Below, in pieces: positions 25,091 to 35,538 of a DNA stretch of 64,000 nucleotides. Below the pieces are notes generated by a model that worked only from the letters and a program-made list of their open reading frames with translations, was not told where the DNA came from and did not search any database. A program made the translations under genes and the position numbers. Origin of the DNA: Marichromatium gracile (GTDB lineage: Bacteria; Pseudomonadota; Gammaproteobacteria; Chromatiales; Chromatiaceae); contig NZ_SMDC01000004.1 of NCBI RefSeq assembly GCF_004343155.1, forward strand, positions 1 to 64,000, in the 5' to 3' direction. How positions within the stretch are numbered: the first letter of the stretch is position 1; each line of letters starts with the position of its first letter.

Positions 25091-26314
25091 ATGACCCGAC
25101 CCGAGCCCCGCTCGCTGCTCGAGAATCACCGTCCCGACTACGCCGGCGGCGGCATCGTCAACCTGATGAGCACGCTGATCGCCGCGCGCGGCGGCCAGCC
25201 GGAGACGCCGACGCTCACCGCCCTGCCCCCGGCGCGACTGGCCGACACCCGCAACCTGGTGCTGCTGGTGATCGACGGGCTGGGCGCCGACTGGCTGCGG
25301 CGCCACGCCCCCGAGGGGCTGCTCGCGCGTCATCGCATCGCTACCCTGAGCACGGTGTTCCCGGCGACCACCGCCGCGGCCATCACCACCTATCTCACCG
25401 GCGACGCGCCGCTGCGTCACGGGCTGACCGGCTGGCACACCTATCTGCGCGAACTCGGCTGCGTGATGGCGGTGCTGCCCGGCACCCCGCGCTACGGCGG
25501 TGTCTCCTACGCGCGCGCCGGGATCGACCCGGCGCGGCTGTTCGGCACCCGCCCGGTGTTCGACCGCATCGCCACCCGTTCGAGCGTGATCGCGCCGCAG
25601 TTCATCATCGACTCCGACTTCAACCGCGCCCACAGCGGGCAGGCCGAACGGCTCGGCTTCCAGGGGCTCGACGACATGTTCGGCCAGGCCGCGCGGGTGA
25701 TCCGCGCCGCCCCCTGGCGTCCCGGTCGGCGCCGTCACGACACCGCCCCGCGCTATCTCTATCTCTACTGGCCGAGGCTCGACACCATCGGTCACCAGCA
25801 GGGTATCGAGAGCGCGGCGGCGGTCGGTCATCTGGCGCAGATCGAGGCCGCGCTCGCGCGCTTTCTCGAACAGATCACGGGGACCGACACCCAGGTGCTG
25901 GTGTGCGCCGACCACGGCCAGGTCGACAGCACCCCCGAGACCCGGGTCGATCTCGACGACCACCCGGAGCTGGCCGAGTGTCTGGCGCTGCCGCTGTGCG
26001 GCGAGCCGCGCGCGGCCTTCTGCTATCTGCGCCCGGGGCGCGAGCGTCAGTTCCTCGACTACTGCGAGGCGCATCTGGCCGAGCGGGTGGAGGTGGTGCC
26101 GAGCAACCGGCTGATCGAGCTGGGGATGTTCGGCAGCGGCGAGCGCAACCCGCGACTGGCCGAGCGGATCGGCGACTACTGTCTGCTCGCGCGCGACAAC
26201 GCGATCGTCGTCGATCGCCTGCCGAACGAGCGCCCCCACCCGGTGGTCGGGGTGCACGGCGGGCTGAGTCGCGCCGAGCTGGAGGTGCCGCTGGCGCTGC
26301 TGCGCCCGGACTGA
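25091..26314 (+). CDS. alkaline phosphatase superfamily protein (nucleotide pyrophosphatase/phosphodiesterase type)
   Basis: The start at 25091 follows AGGAGAAGGC. The 407-residue product shows the metal-site layout of type I phosphodiesterases: LVLLVIDGLGADWL (Asp62), the Thr nucleophile region STVFPATTAAAITTYLTGD, the second metal site WPRLDTIGHQQG, and VCADHGQVDS. There is no obvious signal peptide or membrane anchor, so it is probably cytoplasmic, unlike many family members. It should hydrolyse a phosphodiester or pyrophosphate bond; the substrate is unknown. Being 57 bp from uppP, it may be co-expressed, but the link could be accidental. Confidence 0.87.
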   Translation: MTRPEPRSLLENHRPDYAGGGIVNLMSTLIAARGGQPETPTLTALPPARLADTRNLVLLVIDGLGADWLRRHAPEGLLARHRIATLSTVFPATTAAAITTYLTGDAPLRHGLTGWHTYLRELGCVMAVLPGTPRYGGVSYARAGIDPARLFGTRPVFDRIATRSSVIAPQFIIDSDFNRAHSGQAERLGFQGLDDMFGQAARVIRAAPWRPGRRRHDTAPRYLYLYWPRLDTIGHQQGIESAAAVGHLAQIEAALARFLEQITGTDTQVLVCADHGQVDSTPETRVDLDDHPELAECLALPLCGEPRAAFCYLRPGRERQFLDYCEAHLAERVEVVPSNRLIELGMFGSGERNPRLAERIGDYCLLARDNAIVVDRLPNERPHPVVGVHGGLSRAELEVPLALLRPD

Positions 26315-26333
26315 GCGCCGGGCGCGGGCGGGA

Positions 26334-26771
26334 TCACATCAGCCCGAGCTGGAGCCGGGCCTCGTCGCTCATCCGCTCCTGGGTCCAGGGCGGATCCCAC
26401 ACCAGCGCGACATCGACCTCGCCGACGCCCTCGACCCGCGCCACCGCCTGTTTGACCATCAAGGGCATCATCCCGGCGACCGGACAACCGGGGGCGGTGA
26501 GGGTCATCTCCACGGCCACCGCGCCGTCGGCGGCGATGTCGATGGTGTAGATCAGGCCGAGGTCATAGATGTTGACCGGGATCTCCGGGTCGTGGACGCC
26601 GCGCAGGGCGGTGACGATCGACTCGCGCAGGGCCTCGGCGTCGACGACCGCCGGCGGTGCGTCCTCGACCTCGGTGGCGTCACGCCCGGCGTCGGCGGCG
26701 AGCGCCGCCACCTCGTCCTCGTGGTCCTGCTCGCGTTTGCCGAATCCGGCGAGGCGGGCCAGTCTGTTCAT
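26334..26771 (-). CDS. sufT: SUF system assembly protein, MIP18/DUF59 family
   Basis: The 145-residue product has a short variable N-terminus (about 45 residues, acidic) and then a complete MIP18-family domain: LRGVHDPEIPVNIYDLGLIY, MTLTAPGCPVAGMMP with the conserved Cys, and VALVWDPPWTQERMSDEARLQLG. SufT-type proteins help mature Fe-S proteins. The Met at 26771 is chosen over an upstream in-frame GTG-type start because the sequence before it falls in the palindrome region. It is the fourth gene of sufBCDT, 66 bp downstream of sufD and behind an intercistronic palindrome. Confidence 0.9.
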   Translation of the reverse strand: MNRLARLAGFGKREQDHEDEVAALAADAGRDATEVEDAPPAVVDAEALRESIVTALRGVHDPEIPVNIYDLGLIYTIDIAADGAVAVEMTLTAPGCPVAGMMPLMVKQAVARVEGVGEVDVALVWDPPWTQERMSDEARLQLGLM

Positions 26772-26810
26772 GGATGCGAACCTCTTCGACTGCAGATGAT
26801 GCCGACGGGC

Positions 26811-26830
26811 CGGCGCCCGCGCGGGCGCCG
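26811..26830. repeat. 20-bp perfect palindrome between sufD and sufT
   Basis: Bases 26811-26820 (CGGCGCCCGC) are exactly reverse-complemented in 26821-26830. The palindrome lies just 3' of the sufD stop. In RNA it can form a GC-only hairpin that may terminate part of the transcription or protect the upstream mRNA, lowering sufT relative to sufBCD. No T-run follows. Confidence 0.5.
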
Positions 26831-26837
26831 ACACCGC

Positions 26838-28129
26838 TCAGTCCAGGGGCGCGGCCTCGAGCCGGTCGCCGACCAGGGCCGCGATCTCGGCGCGCAGCGC
26901 CTCGTCGCCGAGCCGCCCGATGATCTCCTCGGCGAAACCGAGACAGAGCATGCGCCGGGCGCTGGCCTCGGGGATGCCGCGGGCGCGCAGATAGAACAGC
27001 ATCTGCGGGTCGATCTGACCGACCGTGGTGCCGTGGCTGCACTTGACGTCGTCGGCGTTGATCTCGAGCTGCGGCTTGGTGTCGATCTCGGCGCGCTCGG
27101 AGAGCATCAGATTGCGGTTGGACATCGCCGCGTCGGTGCGCTGGGCGTCCTGGGCGACGAACACCCGACCGTCGAACACCGCGCGTCCCTGACCGTAGAG
27201 GATGCCCTTGAACAGCTCGACGCTGGTGCAGTCGGGCACCGCGTGGTCGACATCGAGGTGATAGTCGATGAGCTGACCGTCGCCCGAGAGATAGAGCCCG
27301 TGGAGCACGCACTCGGCCCCCGGCCCGGCGAAACGGGTGTTGATGTCGGTGCGCGCCCAGCGCCCGCCGAGACCGATGTTGAGCCCCTGATAGCGGCTGC
27401 GCGCCTGCTGGTGCAGATAGAGCGTGCTGAGATGGAACGACTCGGCCGAGTCGTGCTGGATGCGCTCATGATCGAGCCGCGCCTCGGCCGCGAGGTCGAT
27501 CTCGAGCACGGCGTTGGTGGCGTGCGCGATGCTCGGCTCGGCCCCGACATAGCGCTCGACGAGCCGTGCCTCGGCGCCCTCGCCGAGCACGATCAGGTGG
27601 CGCGGCTGGGCCAGCGTCGGGCGCTCGCCGGTGGTGACGTGGAGCAGTTCGAGCGGGCGCTCGAGCCGCGCGCCGGGCGCAAGCAGCACCACCAGCCCGT
27701 CGGCGCCGCCGGCGGCGTTGAGTGCCGGGAAGAGCGCGGCGGGATCGTCGGCGAGCGCACCGAGATGGGGGCGCACCGCCTCCGGATCCTCGGCGAGCAA
27801 GCGCGCCAGCGAGTCGATCCGCACGCCCTCGGGGAGCGCGCCGAGACGGCCGTGCTCGGGGGCATACCGGCCATTGACCAGCACCACCCGATCGGCCTCG
27901 AGGCCCTCGACCAGCAGCGGCGCCAGCGCCTCGGCGGCGAGCACCGCCGCGCCCTCGTCGAACGCCTGCTCGAACAGTCGGCGCGGGTTGGTGTAGCGCC
28001 AGGCCTCCTGCTTGCTCCCCGGGACACCGAGCGCCGTCGCCCGCTCGCGCGCACTCGTGCGCCAGGCCTCGAGCCACGCCGGGCTGCCGTTCGGGGTGGC
28101 GGCCCCGAGCCAGGTCGCCAGCTCGCCAC

Positions 28130-28133
<4 letters not shown>
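26838..28133 (-). CDS. sufD: Fe-S cluster assembly protein SufD
   Basis: The ATG at 28131-28133 overlaps the sufC stop (ATGA). The 431-residue product has the SufB/SufD-type beta-helix core, with HLSTLYLHQQARSRYQ, DINTRFAGPGAECVLHGLYL and KCSHGTTVGQIDPQMLFYLRARG near the C-terminus, which is diagnostic for SufD. The N-terminal helical part (SKQEAWRYTNPRRLFEQAF) is normal. SufD pairs with SufB and SufC in the SufBC2D scaffold complex that builds Fe-S clusters in the cytoplasm and is needed for iron acquisition. Confidence 0.96.
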
Positions 28134-28885
<752 letters not shown>

Positions 28886-28964
28886 CGTCCTCTCCCAATC
28901 GTCCGGAACCCGCGCGGGTTCCCTGTCCGAATCTTGCGTGTTGTTTCGCCGAGCCCGCGCGGCG

Positions 28965-30410
<1,446 letters not shown>

Positions 30411-30430
30411 CGCTCCAGGCTCCGCTTATT

Positions 30431-30480
30431 CTCAGTAATTTGCTCAGTTATTAATATACGCCGCCAAGGGCACGAATCAA
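30431..30480 (-). promoter_or_regulatory. suf operon promoter with ACTGAG direct repeat
   Basis: Read on the minus strand, TTGATT (30475-30480) and TATATT (30453-30458) are 16 bp apart and form a plausible -35/-10 pair 43 bp before the sufB start codon. Just downstream of the -10, ACTGAG occurs twice with a 12-bp period (30443-30448 and 30431-30436) around an AT-rich spacer. The position suits a repressor operator, possibly of an Rrf2/IscR-type iron-sulfur regulator, but the repeat is direct rather than palindromic and the regulator is not known. Confidence 0.45.
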
Positions 30481-30860
30481 CACCCCGCGCAACGCGGCAG
30501 TTCGTCTCGTCGACCTCGGGGGGCTGGACGGTGCCGGACATCGGCCCGCGTGCGGTGATGTCCACCGGATATTGCAGATAAACGGCGATTATATTCCAAC
30601 TCGACGGCTGCTTTCACATCGAACTTGCAAATGCGAGGCGTTCACGTGGCAGCGGCTTCCCCGGCGGGGGCGCTCGAACCGGGTCGGGGACCCAACCATA
30701 CAGCGACGCGCACCGGCCTGTCTCGTCCGCCATGCACCGGCATCGACCAGGCTCCGCCCGATCCGTGGGCAAGGACGCCTCCCCCGAGCGCACCGCAGCG
30801 CGCACGGTGCGTTCGCGCTGTTCTCCGAAGCAAGCGACGGGCCAGCGCCGGCGACGAGGG
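30481..30860. other. non-coding stretch between sufB promoter and wecB 3' end
   Basis: No credible gene is seen here on either strand. The segment 30565-30605 is noticeably richer in A and T than the surroundings. An imperfect hairpin can form from CGCACCG (30789-30795) and CGGTGCG (30805-30811), downstream of the wecB stop, and may help end wecB transcription. Open frames crossing this stretch are Arg/Pro-rich and have no Shine-Dalgarno. Confidence 0.6.
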
Positions 30861-31961
30861 TCAGTCGGTGCCGAGCAGCCGCTCCAGGTGGGCGACGATG
30901 CGCTCGCCGGCGCGCCCGTCCCAGCGCTCGGGAATCTCGCCGCGCGGCCAGCGACCATCGAACAGTCGCGCCAGCGCCGGGCCGAGACGCTCGGGATCGG
31001 TGCCGACGAGCAGGTTGGTGCCGATCTCCACCGTCTCCGGGCGCTCGGTGGTGTCGCGCAGGGTCAGGCAGGGCACCCCGAGCACCGTGGTCTCCTCGGT
31101 GATGCCGCCGGAGTCGGTGATCACCGCGCGGGCGTGACGCACCAGATGGTTGAACTCCAGATAGGGCTGGGGCTCGATCAGGTGCAGGGTCTCGGGCACC
31201 GCGTCGAGCCGCTCCAGGGTGCGCGCGGTGCGCGGATGCACCGGGAAGACCACCGGCTGCCCGCGGGTGTGCTCGGCCACCGCGCGGAGCAGGCGCGCGA
31301 AGGCGCCGTCGGCGTCGACATTGGCCGGGCGGTGCAGGGTGAGCACGAAATACTCGCCCGGCCTCAGCCCCAGGTCGTCCCAACACGGCGGCGGACGCAG
31401 CCGGTCGAGATTGGCCAGCAGGGTGTCGATCATGGTGTTGCCGACGAAGAAGATCCGCTCCTCGCCCACCCCGGCGGCGCGCAGATTGGCGTTGGCGTGC
31501 GCGCTGGTGGTGAAGAACCAGTTGGTGATCGCATCGGTCACCATGCGGTTGATCTCCTCGGGCATCCCCCAGTCGCCGGAGCGGATGCCGCCCTCGACGT
31601 GCGCCACCCGCACCCCGAGCTTCTGCGCGGCGATGGCGCAGGCCATGGTCGAGGTCACGTCCCCCACCACCAGACAGAGCGCGGCGGGGTGCTCGAGCAG
31701 CAACCGCTCGTAGCGGGTCATGATCGCCGCGGTCTGCTCGGCCTGGGTACCGGAGCCGACCTCGAGATTGATATCCGGCGCGGGGATCCCGAGTTGTTCG
31801 AAGAAGTCGCCCGACATCCGCCGGTCGTAATGCTGTCCGGTGTGCACCAGACGATACTCGAGCCCGCCGCCGTCCGCGCGCCGCTGCTCCAGGGCGCGGA
31901 TGATGGGCGCGATCTTCATGAAGTTCGGGCGTGCACCGGCGATGATGTCGATCAGGGGCAT
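30861..31961 (-). CDS. wecB: UDP-N-acetylglucosamine 2-epimerase (non-hydrolysing)
   Basis: The 366-residue product has the typical N-terminus (IAGARPNFMKIAPI), HTGQHYDRRMSGDFF, AHVEGGIRSGDWGMPEE with the catalytic acidic residues, LTLHRPANVD, and SDSGGITEETTVLG with UDP-binding residues, at the usual length. It interconverts UDP-GlcNAc and UDP-ManNAc, the precursor of ManNAc-containing surface polymers such as enterobacterial common antigen or O-antigen. It stands alone here, 17 kb from the glycan cluster, with no wecC dehydrogenase gene next to it. A GAGGGACC sits before the ATG. Confidence 0.94.
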   Translation of the reverse strand: MPLIDIIAGARPNFMKIAPIIRALEQRRADGGGLEYRLVHTGQHYDRRMSGDFFEQLGIPAPDINLEVGSGTQAEQTAAIMTRYERLLLEHPAALCLVVGDVTSTMACAIAAQKLGVRVAHVEGGIRSGDWGMPEEINRMVTDAITNWFFTTSAHANANLRAAGVGEERIFFVGNTMIDTLLANLDRLRPPPCWDDLGLRPGEYFVLTLHRPANVDADGAFARLLRAVAEHTRGQPVVFPVHPRTARTLERLDAVPETLHLIEPQPYLEFNHLVRHARAVITDSGGITEETTVLGVPCLTLRDTTERPETVEIGTNLLVGTDPERLGPALARLFDGRWPRGEIPERWDGRAGERIVAHLERLLGTD

Positions 31962-32141
31962 GGATCCGGTCCCTCGTTGGCGATGAGGCGCGACAGTACG
32001 GGCCGCGCGCGCAGAGCCTAACGCGCCGCTCGCGGCCCGTCACCCGCCGCCGCCCGCGCCTCTCGCCACGCGCTACCGGGCAAAGCTTGTCCACTCCAAA
32101 AAGACTTCAACATCGGCGGACACTTAAGCGCGTCGCGCACA

Positions 32142-32180
32142 GGTTATCCACAGATGGAACCACAGCAACTGTGGATAACC
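32142..32180. promoter_or_regulatory. inverted pair of perfect DnaA boxes
   Basis: GGTTATCCACAG (32142-32153) and its exact reverse complement CTGTGGATAACC (32169-32180) flank a 15-base spacer. Each arm contains the consensus DnaA box TTATCCACA. A third, one-mismatch copy, TCATCCACA, lies at 32187-32195. The site is in the 264-bp gap between wecB and the divergent HAD gene. It could bind DnaA as a titration or regulatory site; a simple RNA hairpin is the alternative. Confidence 0.55.
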
Positions 32181-32225
32181 GAATCGTCATCCACACCCGG
32201 CCCCCGACCGTGACAGGAGCGAGCC

Positions 32226-33026
32226 ATGCGCCCAGACCCATCCACCGCCCTGCTGATCGACATGGACGGCGTGCTCTACCAGGGCGAGCAGGCCATCGCC
32301 GGCGCCGCCGAGACCCTCGACTGGCTGCGCGCCAACGCGGTGGCCCACCGCTTCGTCACCAACGCCAGCTCGCGCCCGCGCGCGCAGCTTGTCGCGCGCC
32401 TCGCCGGTCACGGCATCACGGTCGAGGAGACGCACATCCTCACCCCGCTGGTGGCCGCCGCCGACTGGCTGCGCGAGCAGGTCGACGGCCCGGTCGCGGC
32501 CTTCGTCCCCGACGCCACCCTGGCCGACCTCGACGGGCTCGCCCTCGCCCGCGACCCCGAGCACGACCGCGCCGGCGCCGTGGTCGTCGGCGATCTCGGC
32601 GCCGGGTGGGACTTCGCCACCCTCAACCGCGCCTTCCGCTTCCTCATGCAGCCCGACGCCCCGCCCCTGCTCGCCCTCGGCATGACCCGCTACTGGCGCG
32701 CCGAGGACGGGCTGCGCCTCGACACCGCGCCCTTCGTGATGGCGCTGGCGCATGCCAGCGGGCGCGAGCCCCAGGTCTTCGGCAAGCCCGCCGCGGCCTT
32801 CTTCGAACGCGCCCTCGCGGCGCTCGGCGCCAGCCCCGCGACCACCTGGATGATCGGCGACGACCTGCGCGGCGACGTCGGCGGCGCCCAGGCCGCCGGG
32901 ATGCGCGGCCTGCTGGTGCGCACCGGCAAGTTCCGCGCCGACGAGCTGGCGACGAGCGACATCCGCCCCGAGGCGGTGCTCGACTCCATCGCCGAGCTGC
33001 CGCGCTGGTGGAGCGGCGGCGACTGA
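32226..33026 (+). CDS. HAD-IIA family sugar-phosphatase-like hydrolase
   Basis: The start has AGGAG 6 bases upstream. The 266-residue product has HAD motif I LLIDMDGVLYQGE (Asp12, Asp14), motif II FVTNASS, a C2-type cap, a Lys in VFGKPAAAFFE, and motif IV MIGDDLRGDVGGAQAAGMRG. The organisation is that of HAD subclass IIA (NagD/PGP/LHPP group). Such enzymes dephosphorylate small phosphate esters in the cytoplasm. Substrate is unknown. It is preceded by the DnaA-box pair and followed 86 bp later by the MFS gene. Confidence 0.9.
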   Translation: MRPDPSTALLIDMDGVLYQGEQAIAGAAETLDWLRANAVAHRFVTNASSRPRAQLVARLAGHGITVEETHILTPLVAAADWLREQVDGPVAAFVPDATLADLDGLALARDPEHDRAGAVVVGDLGAGWDFATLNRAFRFLMQPDAPPLLALGMTRYWRAEDGLRLDTAPFVMALAHASGREPQVFGKPAAAFFERALAALGASPATTWMIGDDLRGDVGGAQAAGMRGLLVRTGKFRADELATSDIRPEAVLDSIAELPRWWSGGD

Positions 33027-33111
33027 AGCGGTTTGCCCGGGGACGATTTTGTGCGATGGTCGGGGTAACAGCGGGCTCCGGCCCCATCGTCAGATCATCG
33101 AGTCAGACCCC

Positions 33112-34509
33112 ATGAAACCGGCTCCATCGCCACAGGTCCTGGCCAACCCGCGCTTCCGTCGGCTGTTCACCGCCCAGGTGATCGCCCTGGTCGGCACCGG
33201 GATGAGCACGGTGGCGCTCAGCCTGCTCGCCTTCGCCCTCGGCGGCGCCCAGGCCGCGGTCATCCTCGGCGCCGCGCTGGCGTTGAAGATGGTCGCCTAT
33301 GTCTTCTTCGCCCCGGTGTTCGGGGGGCTGGCGCACCGCCTGCCGCGCCGCCCCTTCCTGGTGACCATGGACCTGATCCGCGCCGCGGTGCTGCTCGCCC
33401 TGCCCTGGGTCGACGCGTTGTGGCAAGTGCTCGCGCTGATCTTCCTGCTCAACCTCTGCGCCGCGGGCTTCAAGCCGGTGTTCTCCGCGACCATCGCCGA
33501 CCTGCTCCCCGACGAGGCCGAGTACACCCGCGCCCTGGCGCTCTCGCGTCTGGCCTACGATCTCGAGGCGCTGCTCAGCCCGCTGCTCGCCGGTGCGGCG
33601 CTGCTGTTGATCAGCGACGACGGGCTGTTCGCGCTCAACGCCCTCGCCTTCCTCGTCTCGGCGGTGCTGGTCGCGCGCACCCTGCTGCCCGCGGCCAGAG
33701 CGCCGGAGCGCACCGGCACGCTCGGCGCCGAGATCCTCTTCGGCGTGCGCGCCTATCTCGCCACCCCACGGCTGCGCGGACTGCTCGCGCTCTATCTCGC
33801 GGTGGCCGGTGCCAGCGCCATGGTGATCGTCAACACCGTGGTCTATGTGCGCGACACCCTCGGTGCCAGCGAGTCGATGGTGGCCATCGCCCTGGGCGCG
33901 ACCGGCGCCGGCTCGATGCTCACCGCGCTGGCGGTGCCGCGACTGCTCGAGCACATCAGTGAGCGGCGGTTGATGCTCGGCGGCGCGGCGCTGCTCGGCG
34001 CCGGGCTGCTGCTCGTCGCCAGCGGCCCCGGCCTCGGCGGGCTGCTCGCCATCTGGGTGCTGGTCGGCGCAGGTCTCTCACTGGTGCAGACCCCCGCCGG
34101 TCGGGTGATCAACCGCTCGGCCGCCGCCGGTGATCGCGCCGCCTACTTCTCGGCGCACTTCTCGCTCTCGCACGCCTGCTGGCTGGTGTTCTATCTGCTT
34201 GCCGGCGCGCTCGGCGCCGCGCTCGGCACGCCCGCCACCGCGCTCCTGCTGGGACTGGCCGCGCTCGCCTGCACCGTGCTCGCCGCCCGGCTGTGGCCGC
34301 GCGACGATCGCGCGGTGCTCGAACACCACCACCGGGCGCTCGACCACGACCACCTCCATACCCACGACAGCCACCACGACCACCCGCACGCGGGCTGGGA
34401 GGGGCCGGAGCCGCACCGCCACCGGCACCACCACCGGGCGCTGCGCCACGCCCACGACTTCGTCATCGACACCCATCACCCGGTCTGGCCCGACGCGCGC
34501 CCGGCCTGA
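33112..34509 (+). CDS. MFS transporter with His-rich C-terminal tail
   Basis: The 465-residue product has about twelve hydrophobic segments (for example AQVIALVGTGMSTVALSLLAF near residue 20) and resembles MFS exporters of the MFS_3/enterobactin-exporter type. Its unusual feature is the cytoplasmic C-terminus: the last 69 residues, from about 397, contain 20 histidines, in clusters such as DHDHLHTHDSHHDHPH and HRHRHHH. Such a tail can bind Zn, Ni, Co or Cu and may sense or buffer the exported metal or metallophore. I chose the ATG at 33112 from the family N-terminus. It is followed 20 bp later by the lactate dehydrogenase gene. Confidence 0.88.
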   Translation: MKPAPSPQVLANPRFRRLFTAQVIALVGTGMSTVALSLLAFALGGAQAAVILGAALALKMVAYVFFAPVFGGLAHRLPRRPFLVTMDLIRAAVLLALPWVDALWQVLALIFLLNLCAAGFKPVFSATIADLLPDEAEYTRALALSRLAYDLEALLSPLLAGAALLLISDDGLFALNALAFLVSAVLVARTLLPAARAPERTGTLGAEILFGVRAYLATPRLRGLLALYLAVAGASAMVIVNTVVYVRDTLGASESMVAIALGATGAGSMLTALAVPRLLEHISERRLMLGGAALLGAGLLLVASGPGLGGLLAIWVLVGAGLSLVQTPAGRVINRSAAAGDRAAYFSAHFSLSHACWLVFYLLAGALGAALGTPATALLLGLAALACTVLAARLWPRDDRAVLEHHHRALDHDHLHTHDSHHDHPHAGWEGPEPHRHRHHHRALRHAHDFVIDTHHPVWPDARPA

Positions 34510-34529
34510 CCCACACCGGAGAGACCATC

Positions 34530-35474
34530 ATGCTTCACCCTCACACCATCGGCATCGTCGGCACCGGCCAGGTCGGCATGGCCGCCGCCTTCTCGCTGTT
34601 CCAGCAACGCATCGCCAACGAGCTGATCCTGGTCGACCGCGACCAGGCGCGCGCCGAGGGCGAGGCGATGGACCTGATGCACGCCCAGGGCTATGTCGGA
34701 CGGCGCCGGGTGCGCGCCGGCGACTATGCCGATCTGGCGCGGGCGCAGATCGTCATCGTCACCGCCGGGGTCGCCCAGCGCCCCGGCGAGAGCCGACTGG
34801 AGCTGCTGCAACGCAATGTCGCGGTGTTCCGCGAGATCGCCGAGCAGCTCGACCGCCACGCCCCGGAGGCGCTGCTGCTGATCGCCTCCAACCCGGTCGA
34901 CCTGCTCACCTACGCCATGGAGCAGCTCTCCAGCCGTCCGCGTCACCGCGTCATCGGCACCGGCACCATGCTCGACACCACCCGGCTGCGCACCCTGCTC
35001 GCCGAGCACTTCCAGGTCGACCCCCGCTCGGTCCACGCGCTGATCCTCGGCGAACACGGCGATTCCGAGTTCGCGGTGTGGAGCCAGGCCAACATCGGCG
35101 GCACCCCGATCCGCGGTCACGACATCCTCGGCAAGCGCTGCGACCGCTCCTGCCGCGACGCTCTGCTCGCCAAGGTGCGCGGCGCCGCCGGCTCAATCAT
35201 CGAGCGCAAGGGCTACACCAACTGGGCCATCGGCCTGGTCATCGCCCACCTGGTGCGCACCATCCAGGAGGACCAGGGCAGCGTGCTCCCGGTCACCACC
35301 CGGCTCGACGGCGCCTACGGCCTCCACGACATCTGTCTGAGCATCCCGGTGCGGGTCGGCATCGAGGGCGCCGGCGCGCCCCTGCCGCTCCCGCTCGACG
35401 ACGAGGAACGGGCGGCGCTGGCGCATTCGGCGGGGGTGCTGCGGGGGTTCATTGATGGGCTGGGGCTGGGGTGA
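34530..35474 (+). CDS. L-lactate dehydrogenase
   Basis: The 314-residue product has the NAD-binding GIVGTGQVGMA (8-18) and the substrate loop GVAQRPGESRL, with Gln83 at the position that specifies lactate rather than malate (Gln102 in LDH numbering) and Arg89 as the mobile Arg109. It also has Arg152 (LDTTR, Arg171) and catalytic His176 (GEHGDSE, His195). It therefore reads as lactate rather than malate dehydrogenase. It interconverts pyruvate and lactate with NADH. A GGAGAG precedes the ATG. It follows the MFS gene by 20 bp and may share its transcript, although no functional link is obvious. Confidence 0.9.
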   Translation: MLHPHTIGIVGTGQVGMAAAFSLFQQRIANELILVDRDQARAEGEAMDLMHAQGYVGRRRVRAGDYADLARAQIVIVTAGVAQRPGESRLELLQRNVAVFREIAEQLDRHAPEALLLIASNPVDLLTYAMEQLSSRPRHRVIGTGTMLDTTRLRTLLAEHFQVDPRSVHALILGEHGDSEFAVWSQANIGGTPIRGHDILGKRCDRSCRDALLAKVRGAAGSIIERKGYTNWAIGLVIAHLVRTIQEDQGSVLPVTTRLDGAYGLHDICLSIPVRVGIEGAGAPLPLPLDDEERAALAHSAGVLRGFIDGLGLG

Positions 35475-35538
35475 GGCCGCTCCAGTCCTCCGCCAACGCG
35501 CGCCCAGTCGCGAGGCCGAGAGGCAGGCGTTCCAGGGC

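Noticed and set aside
30660-30710. tRNA-like T-arm on the minus strand (GGTTCGAG)
   Set aside because: The flanking bases do not pair into a T-stem and no acceptor, D or anticodon arm can be formed.
32142-32195. Chromosomal replication origin
   Set aside because: Only two perfect boxes plus one weak one, no AT-rich unwinding element, and no dnaA, dnaN, mnmG or rpmH nearby. Kept as a DnaA-box site only.
34530-35474. Malate dehydrogenase
   Set aside because: The specificity position is Gln83 (LDH-type) rather than Arg, in a GVAQRPGESRL loop typical of lactate dehydrogenases.
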